Of a DNA stretch of 64,000 bases, positions 1-12,171 are shown piece by piece. Made by a program: the position numbers and the translations under genes. Below the pieces are notes generated by a model that was not told the DNA's origin, searched no databases, and saw only the letters and a program-made list of their open reading frames with translations. The DNA is from Antedon mediterranea (Eukaryota; Echinodermata; Crinoidea; Comatulida; Antedonidae): contig NC_092671.1 of the NCBI RefSeq assembly GCF_964355755.1, positions 21,480,001 to 21,544,000 of the forward strand, written 5' to 3'. Each line of letters begins with the position of its first letter. Position 1 is the stretch's first letter.

Positions 1-1200
1 GACCATTTTGAGCATTTCGATAACACTTTTCACACAAAAACATCAAAGAGCATAAAATAGGTTAATATCGTATTTAAAAACGTTTTAGACCATTTTGAGC
101 ATTTCGACAAAACTTTTTCACACAAAACACCAAAGTGTACAGAATAGCTTAATATCGTATTTAAAAACGTTTTAGACCATTTTGTGATTTTCGAAAAAAC
201 TTGTTAACATAAAAACACCAAAATGTTTAGAATAGCTTCAAATTGCATTTGGAGACGTTTTAGACCATTTTGTGATTTTCGAAAAAACTTGTTAACACAA
301 AAACACCAAAGTGATTAGAATAGCTTCAAATCGCATTTGGAGACGTTTTAGACCATTTTGTGATTTTCGAAAAAACTTGTTAACATAAAAACACCAAAGT
401 GATTAGAATAGCTTCAAATCGCATTTGGAGACGTTTTAGACCATTTTGTGCATTTCGATGAAACTTGGTTACGCAAAAACATCAATGTGCTTAAAATCAC
501 ATTATAAACCGTTTTAGACCATTTTGAGCATATCCATAAAACTTTTTACACAAAACACCAAAGTGCTTAGAATAGCTTCAAATCGCATTTGGAGACGTTT
601 TAGACCATTTTGTGATTTTCGACAAAACTTTTTCACACAAAACACCAAAGTGCTTAGAATACCTTCAAATCGCATTTGGAGACGTTTTAGACCATTTTGT
701 GATTTTCGAAAAAACTTGTTAACATAAAAACATCAAAGTGTACAGAATAGCTTCAAATCGCATTTGGAGACGTTTTAGACCATTTTGTGATTTTCGAAAA
801 AACTTGTTAACATAAGAACACCAAAGTGCTTAGAATAGCTTCAAATCGCATTAGGAGACGTTTTAGACCATTTTGTGATTTTCGAAAAAACTTGTTAACA
901 TAAAAACACCAAAGTGCTTAGAATAGCTTCAAATCGCATTTGGAGACGTTTTAGACCATTTTGTGATTTTCGAAAAAACTTGTTAACATAAAAACACCAA
1001 AATGTTTAGAATAGCTTCAAATCGCATTTGGAGACGTTTTAGACCATTTTGTGATTTTCGAAAAAACTTGTTAACACAAAAACACCAAAGTGATTAGAAT
1101 AGCTTCAAATCGCATTTGGAGACGTTTTAGACCATTTTGTGCATTTCGATGAAACTTGGTTACGCAAAAACATCAAAGTGCTTAAAATCACATTATAAAC

Positions 1201-2059
1201 CGTTTTAGACCATTTTTAGCATATCGATAACACTTTTCACACAAAAACATCAAAGAGCACAATATAGCTTAATATCGTATTTAAAAACGTTTTAGACCAT
1301 TTTGAGCATTTCGACAAAACTTTTTCACACAAAACACCAAAGTGCTTAGAATAGCTTCAAATCGCATTTGGAGACGTTTTAGACCATTTTGTGATTTTCG
1401 AAAAAACTTGTTAACATAAAAACATCAAAGGGCTAAGAATAGCTTCAAATCGCATTTGGAGACATTTTAGACCAATTAGTGATTTTCGAAAAAACTTGGT
1501 TACACAAAAACATCAAAGTGGTTAAAATCACATTATAAACCGTTTTAGACCATTTTGAGCATTTCGATAACACTTTTTACACAAAAACATCAAAGTGCTT
1601 AGAATAGCTTCAAATCGCATTTGGAGACGTTTTAGACCATTTTGTGATTTTCGAAAAAAACTTTTTAACATAAAAACACCAAACTGCTAAGAATAGCTTC
1701 AAATCGCATATGGAGACAATTTAGACCATTTTGTGATTTTCGAAAAAACTTGTTAACATAAAAACACCAAAGTGCTTAGCATACCTTCAAATCGCATTTG
1801 GAGACATTTTAGACCATTTTGTGATTTTCGAAAAAACTTGTTAACATAAAAACATCAAAGTGCTAAGAATAGCTTCCAATCGCATTTGGAGACGTTTTAG
1901 ACCATTTTGTGATTTTCGAAAACAACTTGTTAACATAAAAACACCAAAGTGCTTAGAATAGCTTCAAATCGCATTTGGAGACGTTTTAGACCAATTTGTG
2001 ATTTTCGAAAAAACTTGGTTACACAAAAACATCAAAGTGGATAAAATCACATTATAAAC
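1201..2059 (+). repeat. 859-bp tandem block, copy 1
   Basis: This block starts at a class C monomer (CATTTTTAGCATATCG variant) and includes D, A (AAGGGCTAAG), a GACCAATTAGTG/GGTTACAC monomer, and a run containing CAAACTGCTAAG, CATATGGAGACAATTTAG and CTTAGCATACC. The same monomer order begins again at 2060. It recurs in U2 at 19576 and in U3 at 37434. Confidence 0.85.
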
Positions 2060-2918
2060 CGTTTTAGACCATTTTGAGCATATCGATAACACTTTTCACA
2101 CAAAAACATCAAAGACCACAATATAGCTTAATATCGTATTTAAAAACGTTTTAGACCATTTTGAGCATTTCGACAAAACTTTTTCACACAAAACACCAAA
2201 GTGCTTAGAATAGCTTCAAATCGCATTTGGAGACGTTTTAGACCATTTTGTGATTTTCGAAAAAACTTGTTAACATAAAAACATCAAAGTGCTAAGAATA
2301 GCTTCAAATCGAATTTGGAGACATTTTAGACCAATTAGTGATTTTCGAAAAAACTTGGTTACACAAAAACATCAAAGTGGTTAAAATCACATTATAAACC
2401 GTTTTAGACCATTTTGAGCATTTCGATAACACTTTTCACACAAAAACATCAAAGTGCTTAGAATAGCTTCAAATCGCATTTGGAGACGTTTTAGACCATT
2501 TTGTGATTTTCGAAAAAAACTTTTTAACATAAAAACACCAAACTGCTAAGAATAGCTTCAAATCGCATATGGAGACAATTTAGACCATTTTGTGATTTTC
2601 GAAAAAACTTGTTAACATAAAAACACCAAAGTGCTTAGAATACCTTCAAATCGCATTTGGAGACATTTTAGACCATTTTGTGATTTTCGAAAAAACTTGT
2701 TAACATAAAAACATCAAAGTGCTAAGAATAGCTTCCAATCGCATTTGGAGACGTTTTAGACTATTTTGTGATTTTCGAAAACAACTTGTTAACATAAAAA
2801 CACCAAAGTGCTTAGAATAGCTTCAAATCGCATTTGGAGACGTTTTAGACCAATTTGTGATTTTCGAAAAAACTTGGTTACACAAAAACATCAAAGTGGA
2901 TAAAATCACATTATAAAC
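2060..2918 (+). repeat. 859-bp tandem block, copy 2
   Basis: Same order of monomers and same length as 1201-2059. It differs at individual bases: AAGACCACAATATAG instead of AAGAGCAC, AAGTGCTAAG with ATCGAATTTGG, CTTAGAATACC, and GACTATTTTG. Because the variants are copy-specific and preserved in U2 and U3, this duplication predates the 18-kb amplification. Confidence 0.85.
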
Positions 2919-3780
2919 CGTTTTAGACCATTTTGAGCATTTCGATAACACATATCACACAAAAACATCAAAGAGCACAAAATAGCTTAATATCGTATTT
3001 AAAAACGTTTTAAACCATTTTGAGCATTTCGACAAAACTTTTTCACACAAAACACCAAAGTGTACAGAATAGCTTCAAATCGCATTTGGAGACGTTTTAG
3101 ACCATTTTGTGATTTTCGAAAAAACTTGTTAATATAAAAACACCAAAGTACTTAGAATAGCTTCAAATCGCATTTGGAGACGTTGTAGACCATTTTGTGA
3201 TTTTCGAAAAAACTTGTTAACATAAAAACACCAAAGTTTACAGAATAGCTTCAAATCGCATTTGGAGACGTTTTAGACAATTTTGTGCATTTCGATGAAA
3301 CTTGGTTACACAAAAACATCAAAGTGCTTAAAATCACATTATAAACCGTTTTAGACCATTTGAGCATTTCCATAACACTTTTCACACAAAAACATCAAAG
3401 GGCACAATATAGCTTAATATCCTATTTAAAAACGTTTTAGACCATTTTGAGCATTTCGACAAAACTTTTTCACACAAAACACCAAAGTGCTTAGAATACC
3501 TTCAAATCGCATTTGGAGACGTTTTAGACCATTTTGTGATTTTCGAAAAAACTTAACATAAAAACATCAAAGTTTACAGAATAGCTTCAAATCGCATTTG
3601 GAGACGTTTTAAACCATTTTGTGATTTTCGAAAAAACTTGTTAACATAAAAACACCAAAATGTTTAGAATAGCTTCAAATCGCATTTGGAGACGTTTTAG
3701 ACCATTTTGTGATTTTCGAAAAAACTTGTTAACACAAAAACACCAAAGTGATTAGAATAGCTTCAAATCGCATTTGGAGA

Positions 3781-3868
3781 CGTTTTAGACCATTTTGTGA
3801 TTTTCGAAAAAACTTGTTAACATAAAAACACCAAAGTGATTAGAATAGCTTCAAATCGCATTTGGAGA
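3781..3868 (+). repeat. Representative class A monomer (88 bp, main type)
   Basis: Most common monomer. Phase is taken at the CG of GACGTTTTAGACC. It contains GTGATTTTCGAAAAAACTTG, then GTTAAC, a run of five A, CACCAAAGTG, GAATAGCTTCAAATCG and CATTTGGA. CpG sites lie in GACGTT, TTCGAA and ATCGCA. Local variants such as AAAATGTTTAG, AAGTGATTAG, AAGTGTACAG, AAGTTCTTAAAATAG and CATTAGGAG serve as addresses within the HOR. Because 88 is not a multiple of three, these monomers shift reading frame at every repeat and carry no long open frame. Confidence 0.95.
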
Positions 3869-3946
3869 CGTTTTAGACCATTTTGTGCATTTCGATGAAA
3901 CTTGGTTACGCAAAAACATCAAAGTGCTTAAAATCACATTATAATC
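3869..3946 (+). repeat. Representative class B monomer (78 bp, short type)
   Basis: This monomer has GTGCATTTCGATGAAACTTG, then GGTTACGCAAAAACATC, and ends in AAAATCACATTATAA with ACCG or TCCG before the next TTTTAG. It is 10 bp shorter than class A and replaces the AGCTTCAAATCGCATTTGGAG half. About 30 copies of this type and close relatives (including forms with GTGATTTTCGAAAAAACTTG before GGTTAC) occur in U1. They introduce each block, immediately upstream of a GAGCAT-type monomer. They are the punctuation of the second-level repeat. Confidence 0.9.
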
Positions 3947-4032
3947 CGTTTTAGACCATTTTGAGCATATCGATAACACTTTTTACACAAAACGCTAAAG
4001 TGCTTAGAATAGCTTCAAATCGCATTTGGAGA

Positions 4033-4119
4033 CGTTTTAGACCATTTTGTGATTTTCGACAAAACTTTTTCACACAAAACACCAAAGTGCTTAGAATACC
4101 TTCAAATCGCATTTGGAGA
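4033..4119 (+). repeat. Representative class D monomer (87 bp, TTTTTCACACAAAACACC type)
   Basis: This monomer differs from class A by TTCGACAAAACTTTTTCACAC and a one-base-shorter A run, giving 87 bp. As 87 is a multiple of three, pairs of 86/87-bp monomers hold one frame open and give recurrent short spurious reading frames (for example 524-727 and 18899-19102). In the usual order class D sits between class C and a run of class A. Confidence 0.88.
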
Positions 4120-4873
4120 CGTTTTAGACCATTTTGTGCATTTCGATGAAACTTGGTTACGCAAAAACATCAAAGTGCTTAAAATCACATTATAAACCGT
4201 TTTAGACCATTTTGAGCATATCGATAACACTTTTTACACAAAACGCTAAAGTGCTTAGAATAGCTTCAAATCGCATTTGGAGACGTTTTAGACCATTTTG
4301 TGATTTTCGACAAAACTTTTTCACACAAAACACCAAAGTGCTTAGAATACCTTCAAATCGCATTTGGAGACGTTTTAGACCATTTTGTGATTTTCGAAAA
4401 AACTTGTTAACATAAAAACATCAAAGTGTACAGAATAGCTTCAAATCGCATTTGGAGACGTTTTAGACCATTTTGTGATTTTCGAAAAAACTTGTTAACA
4501 TAAAAACACCAAAGTGCTTAGAATAGCTTCAAATCGCATTAGGAGACGTTTTAGACCATTTTGTGATTTTCGAAAAAACTTGTTAACATAAAAACACCAA
4601 AGTGCTTAGAATAGCTTCAAATCGCATTTGGAGACGTTTTAGACCATTTTGTGATTTTCGAAAAAACTTGTTAACATAAAAACACCAAAGTTCTTAAAAT
4701 AGCTTCAAATCGCATTTGGAGACGTTTTAGACCATTTTGTGATTTTCGAAAAAACTTGTTAACATAAAAACACCAAAGTGTTTAGAAAAGCTTCAAATCG
4801 CATTTGGAGACGTTTTAGACCATTTTGGGATTTTTGAAAAAACTTGTTAACATAAAAACACCAAAGTGCTTAG

Positions 4874-4877
4874 AATA
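4874..4877 (+). other. Empty SINE target site in a paralogous block
   Basis: The block at about 4681-4940 has the same monomer order as the SINE flanks (AAGTTCTTAAAATAG, GTTTAGAAAAG, GGGATTTTTG, then GTAATTTTCAAAAAAAC) but reads straight through GCTTAGAATAGCTTC. A second empty site lies at 13089-13092. Both have equivalents in U2. Confidence 0.75.
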
Positions 4878-7351
4878 GCTTCAAATCGCATTTGGAGACG
4901 TTTTAGACCATTTTGTAATTTTCAAAAAAACTTGTTAACATAAAAACACCAAAGTTCTTAGAATAGCTTCAAATCGCATTTGGAGACGTTTTAGACCATT
5001 TTGTGCATTTCGATGAAACTTGGTTACACAAAAACATCAAAGTGCTTAAAATCACGTTATAAACCGTTTTAGACCATTTGAGCATTTCGATAACACTTTT
5101 CACACAAAAACATCAAAGGGCACAATATAGCTTAATATCCTATTTAAAAACGTTTTAGACCATTTTGAGCATTTCGACAAAACTTTTTCACACAAAACAC
5201 CAAAGTGCTTAGAATACCTTCAAATCGCATTTGGAGACGTTTTAGACAATTTTGTGATTTTCGAAAAAACTTAACATAAAAACATCAAAGTTTACAGAAT
5301 AGCTTCAAATCGCATTTGGAGACGTTTTAGACCATTTTGTGATTTTCGAAAAAACTTGTTAACATAAAAACACCAAAGTGCTTAGAATAGCTTCAAATCG
5401 CATTTGGAGACGTTTTAAACCATTTTGTGATTTTCGAAAAAACTTGTTAACATAAAAACACCAAAATGTTTAGAATAGCTTCAAATCGCATTTGGAGACG
5501 TTTTAGACCATTTTGTGATTTTCGAAAAAACTTGTTAACACAAAAACACCAAAGTGATTAGAATAGCTTCAAATCGCATTTGGAGACGTTTTAGACCATT
5601 TTGTGATTTTCGAAAAAACTTGTTAACATAAAAACACCAAAGTGATTAGAATAGCTTCAAATCGCATTTGGAGACGTTTTAGACCATTTTGTGCATTTCG
5701 AGGAAACTTGGTTACGCAAAAACATCAAAGTGCTTAAAATCACATTATAAACCGTTTTAGACCATTTTGAGCATATCGATAACACTTTTTACACAAAACA
5801 CCAAAGTGCTTAGAATAGCTTCAAATCGCATTTGGAGACGTTTTAGACCATTTTGTGATTTTCGACAAAACTTTTTCACACAAAACACCAAAATGCTTAG
5901 AATACCTTCAAATCGCATTTGGAGAGGTTTTAGACCATTTTGTGATTTTCGAAAAAACTTGTTAACATAAAAACATCAAAGTGTACAGAATAGCTTCAAA
6001 TCGCATTTGGAGACGTTTTAGACCATTTTGTGATTTTCGAAAAAACTTGTTAACATAAAAACACCAAAGTGCTTAGAATAGCTTCAAATCGCATTAGGAG
6101 ACGTTTTAGACCATTTTGTGATTTTCGAAAAACTTGTTAACATAAAAACACCAAAGTGCTTAGAATAGCTTCAAATCGCATTTGGAGACGTTTTAGACCA
6201 TTTTGTGATTTTCGAAAAAACTTGTTAACATAAAAACACCAAAATGTTTAGAATAGCTTCAAATCGCATTTGGAGACGTTTTAGACCATTTTGTGATTTT
6301 CGAAAAAACTTGTTAACACAAAAACACCAAAGTGATTAGAATAGCTTCAAATCGCATTTGGAGACGTTTTAGACCATTTTGTGCATTTCGATGAAACTTG
6401 GTTACGCAAAAACATCAAAGTGCTTAAAATCACATTATAAACCGTTTTAGACCATTTTGAGCATATCGATAACACTTTTCACACAAAAACATCAAAGAGC
6501 ACAATATAGCTTAATATCGTATTTAAAAACGTTTTAGACCATTTTGAGCATTTCGACAAAACTTTTTCACACAAAACACCAAAGTGCTTAGAATAGCTTC
6601 AAATCGCATTTGGAGACGTTTTAGACCATTTTGTGATTTTCGAAAAAACTTGTTAACATAAAAACATCAAAGGGCTAAGAATAGCTTCAAATCGCATTTG
6701 GAGACATTTTAGACCAATTAGTGATTTTCGAAAAAACTTGGTTACACAAAAACATCAAAGTGGTTAAAATCACATTATAAACCGTTTTAGACCATTTTGA
6801 GCATTTCGATAACACTTTTTACACAAAAACATCAAAGTGCTTAGAATAGCTTCAAATCGCATTTGGAGACGTTTTAGACCATTTTGTGATTTTTGAAAAA
6901 AACTTTTTAACATAAAAACACCAAACTGCTAAGAATAGCTTCAAATCGCATATGGAGACAATTTAGACCATTTTGTGATTTTCGAAAAAACTTGTTAACA
7001 TAAAAACACCAAAGTGCTTAGAATACCTTCAAATCGCATTTGGAGACGTTTTAGACCATTTTGTGATTTTCCAAAAAACTTGTTAACATAAAAACATCAA
7101 AGTGTACAGAATAGCTTCAAATCGCATTTGGAGACGTTTTAGACCATTTTGTGATTTTCGAAAAAACTTGTTAACATAAAAACACCAAAGTGCTTAGAAT
7201 AGCTTCAAATCGCATTAGGAGACGTTTTAGACCATTTTGTGATTTTCGAAAAAACTTGTTAACATAAAAACACCAAAGTGCTTAGAATAGCTTCAAATCG
7301 CATTTGGAGACGTTTTAGACCATTTTGTGATTTTCGAAAAAACTTGTTAAC

Positions 7352-10100
7352 ATAAAAACACCAAAATGTTTAGAATAGCTTCAAATCACATTTGGAGACG
7401 TTTTAGACCATTTTGTGATTTTCGAAAAAACTTGTTAACACAAAAACACCAAAGTGATTAGAATAGCTTCAAATCGCATTTGGAGACGTTTTAGACCAAT
7501 TTGTGCATTTCGATGAAACTTGGTTACGCAAAAACATCAAAGTGCTTAAAATCACATTATAAACCGTTTTAGACCATTTTGAGCATATCGATAACACTTT
7601 TCACACAAAAACATCAAAGAGCACAATATAGCTTAATATCTTATTTAAAAACGTTTTAGACCATTTTGAGCATTTCGACAAAACTTTTTCACACAAAACA
7701 CCAAAGTGCTTAGAATAGCTTCAAATCGCATTTGGAGACGTTTTAGACCATTTTGTGATTTTCGAAAAAACTTGTTAACATAAAAACATCAAAGTGCTAA
7801 GAATAGCTTCAAATCGCATTTGGAGACATTTTAGACCAATTAGTGATTTTCGAAAAAACTTGGTTACATAAAAACATCAAAGTGGTTAAAATCACATTAT
7901 AAACCGTTTTAGACCATTTTGAGCATTTCGATAACACTTTTCACACAAAAACATCAAAGTGCTTAGAATAGCTTCAAATCGCATTTGGAGACGTTTTAGA
8001 CCATTTTGTGATTTTCGAAAAAAACTTTTTAACATAAAAACACCAAACTTCTAAGAATAGCTTCAAATCGCATATGGAGACAATTTAGACCATTTTGTGA
8101 TTTTCGAAAAAACTTGTTAACATAAAAACACCAAAGTGCTAAGAATAGCTTCAAATCGCATATGGAGACAATTTAGACCATTTTGTGATTTTCGAAAAAA
8201 CTTGTTAACATAAAAACACCAAAGTGCTTAGAATACCTTCAAATCGCATTTGGAGACGTTTAAGACCATTTTGTGATTTTCGAAAAAACTTGTTAACATA
8301 AAAACACCAAAGTGCTTAGAATAGCTTCAAATCGCATTTGGAGACGTTTTAGACCAATTTGTGATTTTCGAAAAAACTTGGTTACACAAAAACATCAAAG
8401 TGGATAAAAGCACATTATAAACCGTTTTAGACCATTTTGAGCATTTCGATAACACATTTCACACAAAAACATCAAAGAGCACAAAATAGCTTAATATCGT
8501 ATTTAAAAACGTTTTAAACCATTTTGAGCATTTCGACAAAACTTTTTCACACAAAACACCAAAGTGTTTAGAAAAGCTTCAAATCGCATTTGGAGACGTT
8601 TTAGACCATTTTGTGATTTTCGAAAAAACTTGTTAACACAAAAACACCAAAGTGATTAGAATAGCTTCAAATCGCATTTGGAGACGTTTTAGACCATTTT
8701 GTGATTTTCGAAAAAACTTGTTAACATAAAAACACCAAAGTGATTAGAATAGCTTCAAATCGCATTTGGAGACGTTTTAGACCATTTTGTGCATTTCGAT
8801 GAAACTTGGTTACGCAAAAACATCAAAGTAATAATCACATTATAAACAGTTTTAGACCATTTTGAGCATATCGATAAAACTTTTTACACAAAACACCAAA
8901 GTGCTTAGAATAGCTTCAAATCGCATTTGGAGACGTTTTAGACCATTTTGTGATTTTCGACAAAACTTTTTCACACAAAACACCAAAGTGCTTAGAATAC
9001 CTTCAAATCGCATTTGGAGACGTTTTAGACCATTTTGTGATTTTCGAAAAAACTTGTTAACATAAAAACATCAAAGTGTACAGATTAGCTTCAAATCGCA
9101 TTTGGAGACGTTTTAGACCATTTTGTGATTTTCGAAAAAACTTGTTAACATAAAAACACCAAAGTGCTTAGAATAGCTTCAAATCGCATTAGGAGACGTT
9201 TTAGACCATTTTGTTATTTTCGAATAAACTTGTTAACATAAAAACACCAAAATGTTTAGAATAGCTTCAAATCGCATTTGGAGACGTTTTAGACCATTTT
9301 GTGATTTTCGAAAAAACTTGTTAACATAAAAACACCAAAGTGCTTAGAATACCTTCAAATCGCATTTGGAGACGTTTTAGACCATTTTGTGATTTTCCAA
9401 AAAACTTGTTAACATAAAAACATCAAAGTGTACAGAATAGCTTCAAATCGCATTTGGAGACGTTTTAGACCATTTTGTGATTTTCGAAAAAACTTGTTAA
9501 CATAAAAACACCAAAGTGCTTAGAATAGCTTCAAATCGCATTAGGAGACGTTTTAGACCATTTTGTGATTTTCGAAAAAACTTGTTAACATAAAAACACC
9601 AAAGTGCTTAGAATAGCTTCAAATCGCATTTGGAGACGTTTTAGACCATTTTGTGATTTTCGAAAAAACTTGTTAACATAAAAACACCAAAATGTTTAGA
9701 ATAGCTTCAAATCACATTTGGAGACGTTTTAGACCATTTTGTGATTTTCGAAAAAACTTGTTAACACAAAAACACCAAAGTGATTAGAATAGCTTCAAAT
9801 CGCATTTGGAGACGTTTTAGACCAATTTGTGCATTTCGATGAAACTTGGTTACGCAAAAACATCAAAGTGCTTAAAATCACATTATAAACCGTTTTAGAC
9901 CATTTTGAGCATATCGATAACACTTTTCACACAAAAACATCAAAGAGCACAATATAGCTTAATATCTTATTTAAAAACGTTTTAGACCATTTTGAGCATT
10001 TCGACAAAACTTTTTCACACAAAACACCAAAGTGCTTAGAATAGCTTCAAATCGCATTTGGAGACGTTTTAGACCATTTTGTGATTTTCGAAAAAACTTT
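7352..10100 (+). repeat. Dispersed internal duplication, copy 1
   Basis: This segment is repeated about 7 kb downstream within the same HOR unit, at +7006 in its first part (TCAAATCACATTTGG at 7381 and 14387; TATCTTATTT; CAAACTTCTAAG) and +7182 in its second part (GTAATAATCAC and the segment at 8862). The 176-bp step is two extra monomers in the downstream copy. Homology ends at an AAAAAACTTTTT run (10100), where copy 1 continues into AACATAAAAACACCAAACTG. A private GAATAAAC change near 9223 marks this copy in U1 and U2. Confidence 0.75.
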
Positions 10101-11865
10101 TTAACATAAAAACACCAAACTGCTAAGAATAGCTTCAAATCGCATATGGAGACAATTTAGACCATTTTGTGATTTTCGAAAAAACTTGTTAACATAAAAA
10201 CACCAAAGTGCTTAGAATACCTTCAAATCGCATTTGGAGACATTTTAGACCATTTTGTGATTTTCGAAAAAACTTGTTAACATAAAAACATCAAAGTGCT
10301 AAGAATAGCTTCCAATCGCATTTGTAGACGTTTTAGACCATTTTGTGATTTTCGAAAACAACTTGTTAACATAAAAACACCAAAGTGCTTAGAATAGCTT
10401 CAAATCGCATTTGGAGACGTTTTAGACCATTTTGTGATTTTCGAAAAAACTTGTTAACATAAAAACATCAAAGTGCTAAGAATAGCTTCAAATCGAATTT
10501 GGAGACATTTTAGACCAATTAGTGATTTTCGAAAAAACTTGGTTACACAAAAACATCAAAGTGGTTAAAATCACATTATAAACCGTTTTAGACCATTTTG
10601 AGCATTTCGATAACACTTTTCACACAAAAACATCAAAGTGCTTAGAATAGCTTCAAATCGCATTTGGAGACGTTTTAGACCATTTTGTGATTTTCGAAAA
10701 AAACTTTTTAACATAAAAACACCAAACTGCTAAGAATAGCTTCAAATCGCATATGGAGACAATTTAGACCATTTTGTGATTTTCGAAAAAACTTGTTAAC
10801 ATAAAAACACCAAAGTGCTTAGAATACCTTCAAATCGCATTTGGAGACATTTTAGACCATTTTGTGATTTTCGAAAAAACTTGTTAACATAAAAACATCA
10901 AAGTGCTAAGAATAGCTTCCAATCGCATTTGGAGACGTTTTAGACCATTTTGTGATTTTCGAAAAAACTTGTTAACATAAAAACACCAAAGTGATTAGAA
11001 TAGCTTCAAATCGCATTTGGAGACGTTTTAGACCATTTTGTGCATTTCGATGAAACTTGGTTACGCAAAAACATCAAAGTGCTTAAAATCACATTATAAA
11101 CCGTTTTAGACCATTTTGAGCATATCGATAACACTTTTTACACAAAACACCAAAGTGCTTAGAATAGCTTCAAATCGCATTTGGAGACGTTTTAGACCAT
11201 TTTGTGATTTTCGACAAAACTTTTTCACACAAAACACCAAAGTGCTTAGAATACCTTCAAATCGCATTTGGAGACGTTTTAGACCATTTTGTGATTTTCG
11301 AAAAAACTTGTTAACATAAAAACATCAAAGTGTACAGAATAGCTTCAAATCGCATTTGGAGACGTTTTAGACCATTTTGTGATTTTCGAAAAAACTTGTT
11401 AACATAAAAACACCAAAGTGCTTAGAATAGCTTCAAATCGCATTTGGAGACGTTTTAGACCATTTTGTGATTTTCGAAAAAACTTGTTAACATAAAAACA
11501 CCAAAGTGCTTAGAATAGCTTCAAATCGCATTAGGAGACGTTTTAGACCATTTTGTGATTTTCGAAAAAACTTGTTAACATAAAAACACCAAAGTGCTTA
11601 GAATAGCTTCAAATCGCATTTGGAGACGTTTTAGACCATTTTGTGATTTTCGAAAAAACTTGTTAACATAAAAAAAACAAAGTTCTTAAAATAGCTTCAA
11701 ATCGCATTTGGAGACGTTTTAGACCATTTTGTGATTTTCGAAAAAACCTGTTAACATAAAAACACCAAAGTGTTTAGAAAAGCTTCAAATCGCATTTGGA
11801 GACGTTTTAGACCATTTTGGGATTTTCGAAAAAACTTGTTAACATAAAAACACCAAAGTGCTTAG

Positions 11866-11869
11866 AATA
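11866..11869 (+). repeat. AATA flank left of SINE copy 1 (possible short target duplication)
   Basis: The uninterrupted satellite reads CTTAGAATAGCTTC. The element sits between AATA at 11866-11869 and AATA at 12223-12226 followed by GCTTC. The right AATA cannot be separated from the A-rich tail, so a true duplication is possible but at most 4 bp. Equivalents are at 30064-30067/30421-30424 and 59568-59571/59925-59928. Confidence 0.55.
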
Positions 11870-11946
11870 TGGCCGAGCGGTTAAGGCAGGGGCGCCGTTT
11901 ATCGTACCTAAAGAGCCAACAACAACATCGGCAAGGGTTCGAGGCC
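11870..11946 (+). promoter_or_regulatory. Internal Pol III promoter (A and B boxes), SINE copy 1
   Basis: A box TGGCCGAGCGG at 11870-11880 fits TGGCNNAGYGG. B box GGTTCGAGGCC at 11936-11946 fits GGTTCGANNCC. The start-to-start distance of 66 bp is within the tRNA range. With type 2 promoters transcription usually begins 10-20 bp before the A box, which here is satellite DNA, so a transcript would have a satellite-derived 5' end. Activity is inference. Confidence 0.75.
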
Positions 11947-12121
11947 GACTCGCTCCTAGTTCTGGTGGTGGAACAAGTCTTCTCGGATAAGGACTATAAA
12001 CCGTAGGTCCAGTGTACACAGTTATAACATGTGTGTACTTTAAAGAACCCAGTTCATTATTCGAAAAAGAGTAGGGGGTTACCCCGGTGAACTGGTTCAC
12101 ACAATAGCCTCTGTATCAGGG

Positions 12122-12171
12122 GGATTACCACCTATCTGATAGGACAGTGATTAATTCACTATTGGTAATCC
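12122..12171 (+). other. Three-way-junction fold in the SINE 3' region
   Basis: Outer perfect 9-bp inverted repeat GGATTACCA (12122-12130) and TGGTAATCC (12163-12171). It encloses two perfect smaller inverted repeats: CCTATC-T-GATAGG (12131-12143) and AGTGA-TTAAT-TCACT (12146-12160). Almost every base of the 50 is used. The same fold lies at 30320-30369 and 59824-59873. Structured 3' parts of SINE RNAs are often read by the partner LINE reverse transcriptase; that role here is inference. Confidence 0.7.

Larger units (their letters stand above)
3869..4370 (+). repeat. 251-bp tandem duplication (two copies)
   Basis: A trimer of 78 + 86 + 87 bp at 3869-4119 is followed directly by a near-identical trimer at 4120-4370. 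Both carry the AAAACGCTAAAG variant. One base separates them at the first junction (ATAATCCG at 3941-3948; ATAAACCG in the second). The doublet recurs in U2 (about 22244-22745) and U3 (about 40102-40603). U4 has a single copy (about 52852-53102). Confidence 0.88.

Noticed and set aside
524-727. Recurrent 62-67-codon plus-strand reading frames (524, 3961, 4212, 5767, 8862 and about 24 more positions), with a repeated SNRIWRRFRPFC motif
   Set aside because: They start at TTG, lie wholly in satellite, and stay open only because neighbouring 86-87-bp monomers happen to preserve frame; they end as soon as 88-bp monomers follow. No promoter, start context or family resemblance supports a gene.
11870-11946. 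Functional tRNA-Leu or tRNA-Ser gene
   Set aside because: A and B boxes are intact, but the 5' acceptor strand is missing, the T stem pairs at only about two positions and the region between is not an anticodon arm. It is a SINE head.
11807-12100. 97-codon minus-strand reading frame, also at 30005-30298 and 59509-59802
   Set aside because: It is the antisense of the SINE head and body running on into satellite. The ends fall in unrelated sequence and the three copies are identical only because the SINE was amplified with the array.
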